This document shows positions 7,020 to 17,000 of a stretch of DNA of 64,000 bases, piece after piece (within the stretch, counting starts at the first letter, position 1; each line of letters begins with the position of its first letter). Location: contig SHNF01000005.1 in NCBI GenBank assembly GCA_004295085.1, positions 1-64,000 on the forward strand, given 5' to 3'. The translations under genes and the position numbers were made by a program. Source of the DNA: Planctomycetota bacterium (GTDB lineage: Bacteria; Planctomycetota; UBA1135). The notes under the pieces were generated by a model. It saw nothing but the letters and a program-made list of their open reading frames with translations. It was not told where the DNA came from and made no database searches.

Positions 7020-8282
7020 GTGGCGTTGGCGGCGCAAGGCACGCGCGAGGTGGCGCTGCCAGGGTGCAAGTCCCTGTCGGCCCGGGCCCTCATCCTCTCC
7101 GCGTTGGCGGACGGGGAGAGCCGGCTGCACGGCCTCAGCGACGCCGAGGACACGCGCGACCTGGCCGCAGCCCTTGCCGGGCTCGGCGTCGGCGTCGATC
7201 GCGACCCCATGGACGGCGTCTGGCGCGTGCGCGGCCTCGCCGGCCCTCCCCGCGTGCGGGGCGCCCGCGTGGACGTCGGCGCCGGCGCCGCCTCCCTGCG
7301 CTTCCTCCTGTGCCTGCTCGCGGCCGGAGAAACCGACGTCATCGTCACCGGCAGCCCGCGCCTGTTCGCGCGTCCACACCACGCCCTGTTCGACTTCCTG
7401 CGGAGCCTGGGCACGCGGATCGATCCACGGACCGGGGACGGACGGCCCGGCGTCCGCGTGCAGGGCCGCAGGCTTCCCGCCGGCGAATGGCGCCCGCCGC
7501 TCCAGGACAGCAGCCAGTTCCTCTCGGGCCTGCTGCTGGTCGCCGGCTGCAGCGGCCCGGTCTTCCTGCGCCTGGAGGGGCCGATCCCTTCCGCCGGTTA
7601 CGTGGACCTCAGCCTGGAGGCACTGGCAGCCTTCCGCGGGCCGCTGGCGGTCCGCGCGGAGCCGGGCGGGCTGCGCGTGCAGCCGGGTCTGCCCGCGCCA
7701 GCCGACTTGAACCTGCCCGGGGACCCCTCAGCCGCTACCTTCTTTCTGGTCGCCCTGTGCCTGCGCGGCGGGCGTGCGCGCCTGCAGCCCCCCTGGTCGC
7801 CGGTGCACCCCGAGGCCCGCCTGCACCGCAGCTTGTTCGACGCGGGCCTGCTGCGCGGCGACGAAAGTGGCCTGGAAGCCACCGGCAAGCTGGCGGACCG
7901 TCCCCTCGACTTCGACCTGGATCCGGCTCCCGACGCCGGCCCCGCCCTGGCGGTGCTCGGCGCTTTCCTGCCCCGGGGGGCGCGGCTGCGGCGCGTGGCG
8001 CGGCTGCGGCTGAAGGAATCGGACCGGGTGCAAGGCATCCTGCGGCTGCTCGCAGCACTCGGAGCGCAGGCCGAGCTGCGCGGCGAGGATCTCTGGATCA
8101 ACGGCGGCCTGCAGCCGGACGGCGTCGCCTCGGACTTCGACGCGGAAGACGACCACCGCCTGGCCATGGCCGCGGGCGTCGCGGCGCTGCGCTGCCCGCG
8201 GCTGCGCGTGCTCCAGCCCGAGTGCGTGGCCAAGTCCTTTCCGCGCTTCTGGAAGGAGCTGGCTCCGTGGACCACGGCCTGA
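7020..8282 (+). CDS. aroA: 3-phosphoshikimate 1-carboxyvinyltransferase (EPSP synthase)
   Basis: 420 residues. It transfers enolpyruvyl from PEP to shikimate-3-phosphate. It keeps the catalytic landmarks: Lys17 in PGCKSLSAR (normally PGSKSxSNR), DSSQFLSGLLL, PGDPSAATFF, PDAGPALAVLGA, RLKESDR and DDHRLAMA. The PEP-loop motif GNAGTxxR is replaced by GAGAASLR, so Ala occupies the position of E. coli Gly96, as in glyphosate-insensitive class II enzymes; Asn94 and Thr97 are also changed. The divergence is notable, but all charged catalytic residues remain. It is the first gene of a long rightward cluster and overlaps the next gene by 16 bases. Confidence 0.93.
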   Translation: MALAAQGTREVALPGCKSLSARALILSALADGESRLHGLSDAEDTRDLAAALAGLGVGVDRDPMDGVWRVRGLAGPPRVRGARVDVGAGAASLRFLLCLLAAGETDVIVTGSPRLFARPHHALFDFLRSLGTRIDPRTGDGRPGVRVQGRRLPAGEWRPPLQDSSQFLSGLLLVAGCSGPVFLRLEGPIPSAGYVDLSLEALAAFRGPLAVRAEPGGLRVQPGLPAPADLNLPGDPSAATFFLVALCLRGGRARLQPPWSPVHPEARLHRSLFDAGLLRGDESGLEATGKLADRPLDFDLDPAPDAGPALAVLGAFLPRGARLRRVARLRLKESDRVQGILRLLAALGAQAELRGEDLWINGGLQPDGVASDFDAEDDHRLAMAAGVAALRCPRLRVLQPECVAKSFPRFWKELAPWTTA

Positions 8283-9265
8283 GGCGCGCCCTGGCGGGGG
8301 CGCGGGCGGCGCTGCTGCTGGCCGTGCCGGGCTGCAGCCTGATCTTCGGTGCCGACGAGCCTCCGCTCCCGCCGCCGGCGCCGGTGGACTGGGAGGAGCG
8401 CATCGCTGAGGCCGAGGCGAGCGGCGATCTCCAGCGCTGTGTCGCGCTGGCCGAGGAGCTGCAGCAGGTGGCGCGCCACGACGACGCCGTGGCCTTGCTG
8501 CAGCCGTTCGCGCGCGCGGCGGAGACGCGGGTGCTTGCCGTGCCCGAGCTGGCCGAGGTGCTGCGGCGCGCGCAGCGCTATCTCGACGCCGCGGCCGTGC
8601 AGGAGGAGCTGGCCGCGGAGCTGGAGGAGCCGCAGCGGAGCTGGCTGTACCAGGCCGCGGCCGCGGACCGCGAGCGGGGCCAGGACTACGGCGGCGCGCT
8701 GGCGGACCTGCGGCGCGCGCTGGAGGGCAGCGAGCTCGCGCCCAAGGACGAGCAGGCGCTCAGCCGCTGGCTGGCCTTCCAGACCGGCCAGCCGGAGAAC
8801 GCCGCCGACGCCGTGGCCCTGCTGCAGAGCCACCCCGACCCGGACAAGCGCCTGGCCGGCGCGCTGTTCCTGGAGGAGGAGCGCTTCGAGGACGAGCTCA
8901 CGGTGCTCGCGGGCGCGCTCGGCGACGAGGACGCGCGCGTGGTGCGCGCCTGCGCGCGCGCCTTCTGCGCGCGCGCCGCCCCCGCGCAGGCGCCGCAGGT
9001 CGCGAGCCTGCTGCGGCACACCGACGCCGAGGCGCGCGTCGCGGCCGCGCGCGCCCTCGGCCGGATCGGCGGCACGGCCGAGGTCCCCGCCCTGCTCGCG
9101 GCGCTAGATCCCGATGACCGCGCGCTGTTCCGAGCGGCGCGCCTGAGCCTGGAGCGCCTCACCGGACACAGCATCGGCGCCGAGATCGACCCGGCGCCGG
9201 AGGAACGCGCCGCCATCGCCGCTGCCTGGCGCGCCTGGTGGAGCGAGCACGCGCCGCAGCCGTAG
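8267..9265 (+). CDS. Putative lipoprotein with helical (TPR/HEAT-like) repeats
   Basis: 332 residues from GTG 8267, inside the end of aroA. The N-terminus has a basic stretch, then a hydrophobic run ending VPGC at Cys23, a plausible lipobox. Residues 45-200 are alternating helices of TPR type (AVALLQPFARAAETR; AQRYLDAAAVQEELAAELEE). The last third has HEAT-type repeats (PQVASLLRHTDAEARVAAAR; LGRIGGTAEVPALLAALDPDD). It is probably a periplasmic or outer-membrane-anchored scaffold; the partner is unknown. No catalytic motif is seen. Confidence 0.75.
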   Translation: MDHGLRRALAGARAALLLAVPGCSLIFGADEPPLPPPAPVDWEERIAEAEASGDLQRCVALAEELQQVARHDDAVALLQPFARAAETRVLAVPELAEVLRRAQRYLDAAAVQEELAAELEEPQRSWLYQAAAADRERGQDYGGALADLRRALEGSELAPKDEQALSRWLAFQTGQPENAADAVALLQSHPDPDKRLAGALFLEEERFEDELTVLAGALGDEDARVVRACARAFCARAAPAQAPQVASLLRHTDAEARVAAARALGRIGGTAEVPALLAALDPDDRALFRAARLSLERLTGHSIGAEIDPAPEERAAIAAAWRAWWSEHAPQP

Positions 9266-9278
9266 GCTGCCCGGCCTG

Positions 9279-10250
9279 ATGCTGCGGATCCTGGTCACGG
9301 GCGGGTGCGGGTACATCGGCAGCGCGGCAGCGCGGCTGCTGGCGCGGGAGGGGCATGCCGTGACGGTGGTGGACGACCTGTCGGAGGGCCACCGCCAGGC
9401 CTGGGACGGCGAGCTGGTGGTGGCCGACCTCCTGGACGAGGACGCCGTCCGCAAGCTGGCGCAGCGCCGCTTCGATGGCGTCATCCACTTCGCCGCGCGC
9501 GCCTACGTCGGGGAGAGCGTGCAGCAGCCGCTGCGCTACTGGCGCGCCAACCTGGTGCCGCTCATCCACTTGTGCGCGGCGCTGGAGGGAGTGCCCGTGG
9601 TGCTCTCGTCCACCTGCGCGGTGTTCGGGCTGCCGCAGGCGCCGGCGCTGGCGGAGGATCACCCGCAGGCGCCGGTGAATCCCTATGGAGCCACCAAGGC
9701 GGCGGCGGAGCGGCTGCTGGCGGACCGGGCGGCGGCAGGTCAGGGTGCTTACGCGGCCCTGCGCTACTTCAACGCCGCCGGCGCCGATGCCGACGGCCGC
9801 CACGGCGAGGACCACCGGCCCGAGACGCACCTGATCCCGCGCGCCATCGCCGCGGCGCTGGGCCGCGCGCCCGCGCTGACCATCTACGGCGCCGACTGGG
9901 ACACGCCGGACGGCACCTGCGTGCGCGACTTCGTGCACGTGGAGGACCTGGCGGCCGCGCACCTGCGGGCCCTGGAGCGGCTCGCCCGCGGCGGCTCCTC
10001 GGGCTGCTGGAACCTCGGCACCGGACGCGGCCACTCCGTGCGGGAGGTGCTCGGCGAAGTGGAGCGCGCGCTCGGCGCGCCCGTGCCCTGGAACGGCGGA
10101 CCGCGGCGCCCGGGCGATCCGCCCTACCTGGTGGCGCAGCCGGCGCGGGCGCGCGCGGATCTGAGCTGGCAGGCGCGCCACGACCTGCCAAGCATCGTGG
10201 CTTCGGCGGTAGGCTGGCACCGCCGCCACCCGAACGGCTATACCCCCTGA
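9279..10250 (+). CDS. galE: UDP-glucose 4-epimerase family protein
   Basis: 323 residues, an extended short-chain dehydrogenase. The NAD-binding GGCGYIG lies at residues 8-14. The catalytic set is Ser/Thr at 110-112 (LSSTCAVFG) with Tyr136 and Lys140 (PYGATK). RYFNAAGAD, GTCVRDFVHVEDLA and WNLGTGRGHSV are typical of GalE. It should interconvert UDP-Glc and UDP-Gal, or the GlcNAc pair, for surface polysaccharide. Thirteen bases separate it from the lipoprotein gene; a TAGGCT at 9263-9268 may provide an internal start. Confidence 0.9.
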   Translation: MLRILVTGGCGYIGSAAARLLAREGHAVTVVDDLSEGHRQAWDGELVVADLLDEDAVRKLAQRRFDGVIHFAARAYVGESVQQPLRYWRANLVPLIHLCAALEGVPVVLSSTCAVFGLPQAPALAEDHPQAPVNPYGATKAAAERLLADRAAAGQGAYAALRYFNAAGADADGRHGEDHRPETHLIPRAIAAALGRAPALTIYGADWDTPDGTCVRDFVHVEDLAAAHLRALERLARGGSSGCWNLGTGRGHSVREVLGEVERALGAPVPWNGGPRRPGDPPYLVAQPARARADLSWQARHDLPSIVASAVGWHRRHPNGYTP

Positions 10251-10267
10251 TCCTCCGCAGCATCCCC

Positions 10268-11830
10268 ATGCCGTCCACCCCGCGCACCTGGCCCCTGCTG
10301 GCCGTCCTGGTGGTCCTGGCCGTCCCGGGCGGCGATGCCGAGCGTGACGCGGCGCTGAAGACCATCACCGCCAAGGAGTGCGCGGTGCGGGTGGAGACCC
10401 TGGCCGGACCGGAGATGCAAGGGCGCGGCACGCCCTCCGCGGGGCTGGAGAAGGCGGCGCGCTACGTGGAGGAGGAGCTTGCGGCCTGCGGCCTGGAGCC
10501 GGCCGGCCCTGAGGGGAGCTACCGGCTGCCGTACCAGCTCTACTGCGCGGTGGCGGATCCGCAGGGCAAGGCGCAGTGGACCGACGCCGCCGGCGCGGTG
10601 CAAGCGCTGGAGCTGGGGACCGACTTCGTGCCCGTGCCGGGCTCCAGGCCGGGCGCGGTGCGCGGGGTGCCGGTCTTCGCCGGCTACGCCATCGACGCCA
10701 GCAAGGAGGAGTGGCGCGACTTCGCCTCGGGCAAGGCCAGGGGCAAGCTCGTATTCGCGTTCACGCGCGAGCCGCGCGCCGACGACCCCAAGTTGAAGAG
10801 GTTCGACGGCGCCGAGCCCACCGAGGCCTCCACGTTCGCGAGCAAGCTGCGCGCCGTGGCCGAGGCCGGCGGCATCGGCCTGGTGCTGGTGCCCGATCCG
10901 GCGCTGGACCTGGATCCGGGCGCGACGGTGCCGGACCTGGTGCCGCTGCCGCTGCCGCGCAACTTCTCGGCCGCGCGTCTGGGGCAGCTCGCCGGCTGGC
11001 CGGACGTGCCGGTGATCAGCATGTCGCGGCGCGCTGCGGAGGCGATCTTCGCCACCGACCTGGGCAAGCACCACGCGGACCTGGACAAGCGCCTCAGGCC
11101 CAAGCTCCTGCAGGCGCCCGAGGGAGTGGTGGTGGAGTACGACGCCGGGCTGGTGGAGCAGGAGGTGCCGTACTTCAACCTGGCCGCGCGCATCCGGGGC
11201 AGCAGCGGCAGCGGCGCCGTGCTGATCCTGGGCGCGCACCTGGACCACGTGGGCTGGAATCACGGGGATGACGCCGGCCGCATGCGCATCCACCCCGGCG
11301 CCGACGACAATGCCAGCGGCAGCGCCGTGCTGCTGGAGGTGGCGCAGGCCTGCGCCGCGCTGCCGCCGCCGCAGGACGACGTCCTGTTCCTGTGGTTCAC
11401 CGGGGAGGAGCGCGGCCTGCTCGGCTCGCGCGCGTACTGCGAGGAGCCGCTGTACCCGCACACCCAGGCGCTGGCCATGCTGAACATGGACATGGTGGCG
11501 CGCAACGATCCCAGGCTCCTGAACGTGGGCGGGCTGTGGGACCGGCCGGAGTGGGCCAGGTTCCTGCGCAAGCAGGCGCGCGCGATCCGCAGCGACCTGG
11601 AGCTGGACTTCGACCAGGGCCGCGACCTGTACCAGCGCAGCGACCACTTCGCCTTCCACGAGCACAACGTGCCGGCTCTGTTCTTCTTCGAGGGCGACCT
11701 CAACAAGAACGAGGTGTATCACCGGCCGGGCGACGTGGCCGAAACCGTGGACCCCGGCAAGATGGAGCGCATCGGCCGCTTGTTCGCGGCCACGGCTTAC
11801 GCGCTGATGTGGGAGGGCGAGCGCCCGTGA
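10268..11830 (+). CDS. Exported M28-family zinc aminopeptidase
   Basis: 520 residues with a signal peptide (hydrophobic residues 7-21). The M28 zinc set is complete: His324 (GAHLDHVG), Asp346 (GADDNASG), catalytic Glu380 with ligand Glu381 (GEERGLLGS), Asp414 (MVARND) and His485 (VYHRPGD). A PA-like insert domain lies at roughly residues 110-290 (VPVFAGYAID, FASGKARGKLVFAF). It should cleave N-terminal residues from peptides in the periplasm. Its last codons overlap the next start as GTGA. Confidence 0.9.
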   Translation: MPSTPRTWPLLAVLVVLAVPGGDAERDAALKTITAKECAVRVETLAGPEMQGRGTPSAGLEKAARYVEEELAACGLEPAGPEGSYRLPYQLYCAVADPQGKAQWTDAAGAVQALELGTDFVPVPGSRPGAVRGVPVFAGYAIDASKEEWRDFASGKARGKLVFAFTREPRADDPKLKRFDGAEPTEASTFASKLRAVAEAGGIGLVLVPDPALDLDPGATVPDLVPLPLPRNFSAARLGQLAGWPDVPVISMSRRAAEAIFATDLGKHHADLDKRLRPKLLQAPEGVVVEYDAGLVEQEVPYFNLAARIRGSSGSGAVLILGAHLDHVGWNHGDDAGRMRIHPGADDNASGSAVLLEVAQACAALPPPQDDVLFLWFTGEERGLLGSRAYCEEPLYPHTQALAMLNMDMVARNDPRLLNVGGLWDRPEWARFLRKQARAIRSDLELDFDQGRDLYQRSDHFAFHEHNVPALFFFEGDLNKNEVYHRPGDVAETVDPGKMERIGRLFAATAYALMWEGERP

Positions 11831-13266
11831 GCCTGGCCGGGCTGCTGCTGTGCCTGCCGGCGGCGGCACAAGGCGGCGAGCGCACGGGGGTTGCGGCGCC
11901 CGCGGGCCTGCAGCAGGCCCTGGACGCCCGCATCGGCGCGCTGGAGCGCGACCCCGAGACCGAGGTCGTTGTGGGAGTGGCGGTGGAGACGCTGGACGGA
12001 GCGCCGGTGTACGCCTGGAACGCCGACCGCCTGTTCGTGCTGGCCAGCAACGTCAAGCTGCTGACCACGAGCGCGGCGCTCCTGCGCCTGCCCTGGGACT
12101 ACCGCTGGCGCACGGAGGCGCGGCTGGCGGACGGCGTCCTGTGGCTGCGGGGCAACGGCGACCCGTCCCTGCGCCGCAGCGCCGGCGGCGACGCTCCGCG
12201 CCACTTCCTCGACGCCCTGGCCGCGGCCCTGGCGCAACGCCAGGTCAGCGCGCTGCGCGAAGTCGTGCTGGACGATCGCGCCTTCGACCGCGAGTACCGC
12301 CATCCGCTGTGGCCGCCGGACCAGTGGTCGTACGACTACTGCGCGGGCGTGAGCGCACTATGGGTGGAAGGCGGCTGCATGGTCCTGGACCTGCCCGGCG
12401 ACGCCAGCGCCCGCCTGTTCCCGGAGCTGGACCCGCCGCTCGTCATGGAGCGGCGCCACCAGGCGGGAAAAGCCCTGGAGTTCGGCTGGAGGAGCCCCGA
12501 CCGGATCGTGGCGGTGGCCGGGGATCTGCGCCAGAAGCTGGCGGAGCGCCAGGCGCTGGCGGTGGCGGACCCGCTGGACCAGTACGGCCGTTTCGTGCTC
12601 GCCGGGCTGCGCCAGCGCGGCCTCGAGGTGGGCGGCGTGCGTGCCGCCGAGCCCACGGAGAGCGCGCCGCAGGGCGAGCCGCTGTTCGCGTGGCCCTCGG
12701 TCTGGACCCTGGCGGAAGCCATCACCGTCATCAACAAGGACAGCGACAACTCCATGGCCGAGGCCCTGCTGAAAACCCTGGCGGTGGAGGCCGGCCAGCC
12801 CGGGACGGCAGGCAACGGGGTGGCCGTGGTGCGCGCCGCGCTGGAGGACGCCGGCCTGAATCCGGCGCATTACTGGCCGGTGGACGGAAGCGGCATGGCG
12901 CGCTCCGCCTCCGGCGACAGCAACCGCAGCACGCCGGCCGCCCTGGCCGGGCTGCTGGCGCTCATGGCGCGGCATCCGGAGGGCCGCATCCTGTTCCACT
13001 CGCTGCCGCTGGCCGGCGAGGAAGGCAAGCTCAAGGACTGGTTCACCGAGGCCTGCTTCCAGCCGCGGCGCGTGCACGCCAAGACCGGCTTCATCACCGG
13101 CGCCAGCAGCCTGAGCGGCTACCTGCTGGCGCCGGACGACACGGTGCTTGTGTTTGCCATCGTCGTGAACTTCACGCCCAGGGGCGAGGCCACCCACAAC
13201 CAGCATTTCCGCCAGCTGCAGGAGGACGTGCTCAGCGAGGTCCTGCGCCGATGGACCCCGGGCTGA
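11827..13266 (+). CDS. dacB: D-alanyl-D-alanine carboxypeptidase/endopeptidase, PBP4 (S13) class
   Basis: 479 residues with a short signal peptide (LAGLLLCLPAAAQ). The penicillin-binding triad is present: Ser74-xx-Lys77 (SNVK), Ser306-Asp-Asn308 (SDN) and Lys419-Thr-Gly421 (KTG). The large insert between the first two motifs is typical of the S13 class. It trims or opens peptidoglycan crosslinks in the periplasm, implying that this organism has a peptidoglycan wall. The start GTG 11827 overlaps the peptidase stop, and the end overlaps suhB by 16 bases. Confidence 0.92.
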   Translation: MSLAGLLLCLPAAAQGGERTGVAAPAGLQQALDARIGALERDPETEVVVGVAVETLDGAPVYAWNADRLFVLASNVKLLTTSAALLRLPWDYRWRTEARLADGVLWLRGNGDPSLRRSAGGDAPRHFLDALAAALAQRQVSALREVVLDDRAFDREYRHPLWPPDQWSYDYCAGVSALWVEGGCMVLDLPGDASARLFPELDPPLVMERRHQAGKALEFGWRSPDRIVAVAGDLRQKLAERQALAVADPLDQYGRFVLAGLRQRGLEVGGVRAAEPTESAPQGEPLFAWPSVWTLAEAITVINKDSDNSMAEALLKTLAVEAGQPGTAGNGVAVVRAALEDAGLNPAHYWPVDGSGMARSASGDSNRSTPAALAGLLALMARHPEGRILFHSLPLAGEEGKLKDWFTEACFQPRRVHAKTGFITGASSLSGYLLAPDDTVLVFAIVVNFTPRGEATHNQHFRQLQEDVLSEVLRRWTPG

Positions 13267-14090
13267 ACGCCGTCCTCCAGGAGGCGTCGGCGCTGGCGCA
13301 GCGGGCGGGCGCCGTGCTGCTGGACTGGCTGGCCCGCCTGGACCGCGGCGGGATGCGGCGCAAGAGCTCCGGCCGCGACCTGGTCACGGCCGCCGACCTG
13401 GCCAGCGAGGAATGCATCCTGCAGGGCCTCAGCCGCGCCTTTCCGGGCGACGGCGTCCTGGCCGAGGAGAGCGGGGCGCGCGGCGGCGGCCGGCGCGTCT
13501 GGTGCGTGGATCCCCTGGACGGCACCACCAACTTCGTGCACCGGCTGCCGTGCTTCGCGGTCTCGCTGGCGCGCCTCAGCGACGGCGTTCCGGACGTGGC
13601 GGTGGTGCACGCCCCGCTGCTCGCGGAGACCTTCACCGCCACCCGCGGCGGCGGCGCCTTCTGCAACCGCGCGCGCCTGCGCGTGTCGGAGACCACGGCG
13701 CTGGGCGACGCCCTGCTCGCCACCGGTTTCCCGTACCGGCGCCAGTTCCTGCGCGACAACAACCTCGAGAACTTCAACCGCCTGTTCCTGCACGTGCGCG
13801 ACCTGCGGCGCATGGGCTCGGCGGCCCTGGACCTGGCCTACACCGCCGCCGGGCGCTTCGACGCCTTCTGGGAGCTGCACCTGCAGCCGTACGACGTGGC
13901 CGCCGGCGGCCTGATGGTGACCGAGGCCGGCGGAGTCGCGGATACTCTCGTGCCGGGAGGCGACTGGATCCATGGCCGCAACATCCTGGCCGGCCCGGCG
14001 CCACTGCTCCTGCCCATTCGCGAGCAGCTACTGCGCGGCCGGCCAGTGGACTATCCACCGCTCACCGAATGGGACGCTCCAAGGCCGTAG
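13251..14090 (+). CDS. suhB: Inositol monophosphatase family protein
   Basis: 279 residues. The metal-binding motifs of the Mg-dependent, Li-sensitive phosphatase family are clear: EESG near residue 68, DPLDGTTNF with Asp87 and Asp90, and the C-terminal PYDVAAGGLMVTEAGG. The substrate could be inositol-1-phosphate or a related sugar phosphate; in many bacteria SuhB also acts in rRNA antitermination. The symbol is by family only. Its 3' end overlaps the UvrA-like gene by 22 bases. Confidence 0.88.
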   Translation: MDPGLNAVLQEASALAQRAGAVLLDWLARLDRGGMRRKSSGRDLVTAADLASEECILQGLSRAFPGDGVLAEESGARGGGRRVWCVDPLDGTTNFVHRLPCFAVSLARLSDGVPDVAVVHAPLLAETFTATRGGGAFCNRARLRVSETTALGDALLATGFPYRRQFLRDNNLENFNRLFLHVRDLRRMGSAALDLAYTAAGRFDAFWELHLQPYDVAAGGLMVTEAGGVADTLVPGGDWIHGRNILAGPAPLLLPIREQLLRGRPVDYPPLTEWDAPRP

Positions 14091-17000
14091 AGTCCGCGGG
14101 CGCGCTGCGCCTGCGCGGCGCCCGCGCCGGAAACCTGCAGCAGCTCGACCTGGACCTGCCGCACGGCCACTGGACCGCGCTGCACGGGCGCAGCGGCGCC
14201 GGCAAGAGCGCGCTGCTCTTCGGCGTGCTGGAGCCGGTGTCGCGCCGGCGCTTCCGGATCCTGAGCGATCCCGCAGCGCTCCCCAGCGGCGACGAATCCT
14301 GGCTGGCGCCCCTGGCGGCGCGCGTGGACGGGCTGCAGCCGGTGCTCGCCGCCGCCGGCGAGGTGCCGCGCGGGCGCTCGGCCGTGGAAGTGGGCAGCGC
14401 GCTCGATCTCTGGACCCTACTGGCTGCCGCCTGGAGCCGCCACGGCGGCCGCCGTTGCCAGCGCTGCGGCCTGGAGTGGCGCGCGCCGGACCGCGACTCC
14501 CTGGTGGCCGAGATCACGGCCGCGGCGTCGGCCGGGGACGCCGTGTTCGTGTACTCCGCCGTCGCCGGCGCCGCGCCCGCCGAGCTGCTGGCCGCCGGAT
14601 GGACGCGCGTGCGCCTGGGCGCGGGCCTGGCGCGCCTGGAGGAAGCCCCCGATCCCTTGCCGCCGGACGCCTGGCTGCTGCTGGAGCGCATGCGCTGGTC
14701 TCCGGAGCGTGGGGCGCGCCTGGCGGAAGCCTGCGCCGAAGCGCTGCGCCGCGGCGGCGCGTTGCGCTGGGAAGCCGGCGCCAGCGCGCGCGAGCACCCG
14801 CCCGCGGCGCAATGCCGGCGCTGCGGCGCGCGCGTTCCGCCACGCCAGCCGGAGGAGCTGCTGGCGCTGCGCGACGCCCCGGACGTGGTCCTGCACGGCC
14901 GCGACTGGGGCGCCTGGTGCGCGGCCCCGCTGGAGGACTGGCTCGCGCTGCCGGCGCAGGTCCTGGCGGGCGCGAATCGCCGGCTGCGCGCCCTGGTGCG
15001 CACCGGTCTGGGCCACCTCAGCGCGACCCGCACACTCGGCACCTTGTCGCTGGGGGAGGCCCGCCGCCTGGAGCTGGTGGCGCTGCTGAGCCAGGTGCGG
15101 CGCGAGCAGCTGGTCCTGTTCGACGAGCCCGGCATGGGACTGCACGGCGCCGAGCGCGCGGCGCTGGCCGCGCTCCTGCGCGAGCTGGTGGCGCAGGGCA
15201 ACACCGTGCTCACCGCGGATCCGGCGCGCGAGTTCCTGGAGGCCGCCGACGGCTGGGTGCTGCTCGGCCCCGGCGCCGGTCCGGAGGGCGGACGCGTGGT
15301 CGCGCAGGGCCGGCGCGCGGCGCTGCCGCCGGAAGAGCCGTGGACCCCGCCGCAGCCGCAGGCGCCGGAGCCCGGCGTGGAGCTGCGCTTCCGCGGGCTG
15401 GCGCAGCGCTACCTGGACATCCCGGAGCTGCGCCTGCCCCTGCGCCGCCTGGTCGCGGTGGTGGGCGTCAGCGGCAGCGGCAAGAGCACCCTGCTCGAGG
15501 ACGTGCTGGCGCCGCGCCTGCGTGAGGAGCGCGACTTCGAAGGGGCGTTGCCGGACGGCGGCGTCGCGGTGCTGCTGGAGCGCGCGCTCGGCCACGCCGT
15601 GTTCTCCACCATCGCCACGCTGAGCGGCGCCGCCGACGAGATCCGCGCGGCCTTCGCCGGCGGCGAGGAGGGTCGCATCCGCGGGCTCACGGCTTCCGAC
15701 CTGGTGGCCATGCCGGGCAAGGGCGCCTGCGCCGTGTGTGCCGGACACGGCCAGGACGCCGACGGCATCGCCTGCAGCGCCTGCGCCGGGCTGGGGTTGC
15801 GCCCCGACCTGCAGGAGCTGCGCCTGCGCGAGCGCACGCTGCGCGAATGGCTGGTGACGCCGTTGAGCCGCCTGGAGAAGCGCCTGCCGGCGCAGGGACG
15901 GCTGCGCGCGCTGGCGCGCGCGCTGAGCGCGCTGGGCCTGGGCGGGCGCTGCTTCGGCGAGCGCGGCCGGCACCTGTCGCTGGGCGAGCGCAGCCGCATC
16001 GCGCTGGCGCGGGCGCTGGCGGGGGCGCGCCGCGGCCGGCCCAAGTTGTTCCTGCTGGACGAGCCGTGCCTGGGCCTGCCCGACGACGACGCCCGCAACG
16101 TGGTGGAGCTGCTGCGCACGCTGGCCGCCGAAGGCCACTCCTTCTGGGTCGTGGATCACCACGAAGTCCTGGTGCGCAGCGCTGACTGGCTGGTGGAGTT
16201 GGGACCGGGCGCCGGCCCGCGCGGCGGCCGCCTGCTGTACGCCGGCCCGCCCGCCGGCGTCATTGCGGCAGGCACGCCGACGGGGCTTTGGCTGCAGGTG
16301 CGCCAGCAAGCTCCACCGGCTCCTCCGCCGCCGCTGCCGCACGCGCCCCCGCGGTCCGAGGCGCTGGGCGATTCGTGGCGGAGGGAGGGACGCAGGACGC
16401 TGGAGGAAGCGCTGCTGCGGGAGCTGGCGACGCGCTCGCCGCTGCTCATGGACAGTATCGGGGGCAGCGCCTTCGAGCTGCGGCCCGCCGACGGCGCGGA
16501 CCCCGCGCCGGCGGCGCTCCCGCCCACGGCGTGGCCGGTGGAGGCGCCGCGCGACGCGACGCTGCTGCAGGTCCTAGGCCTGGAGGGGCGCGTCGAGGAA
16601 GCCCTGCGCGGCTTCGGCAAGCCGGCGTGTGTGCACTGCGGCGGGCGCGGGCCCTGGACGGAGCTGGCGCAGGCGCTGTTGCGCCGCGAGGAGGGCGCGC
16701 TGGCGCCGGGGGAGTGGACCTTCTCCACGCCGCTGCTGCTGCCGGAGAAGGCGCGCGGCAGCGAGGCGGCGCTGTTGCGCGCGGCGGGCTTCCGCCAGCT
16801 CCTGCGCGATGGCGCCAGCCTGGCGCTGGCGGACGGCGTGGAGCCGCGCCCGGAAGATGAAGTGTGGCTGGACCGCTTCGATCCGCGCACCCAGGGCGGG
16901 GTCGGCCGCATTCCGGACCTCGAGCACCAGGCGCGGCTGCTGGGCGGCGGCGAGCTGCGGGCGCGCCGCGACGGCGCCGCACTCTGGCGCTACCGCGCCG

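Noticed and set aside
6996..7382. Long N-terminal extension of purC
   Set aside because: It would run through aroA on the opposite strand and has no SAICAR-synthetase-like sequence; ATG 6995 gives the normal N-terminus.
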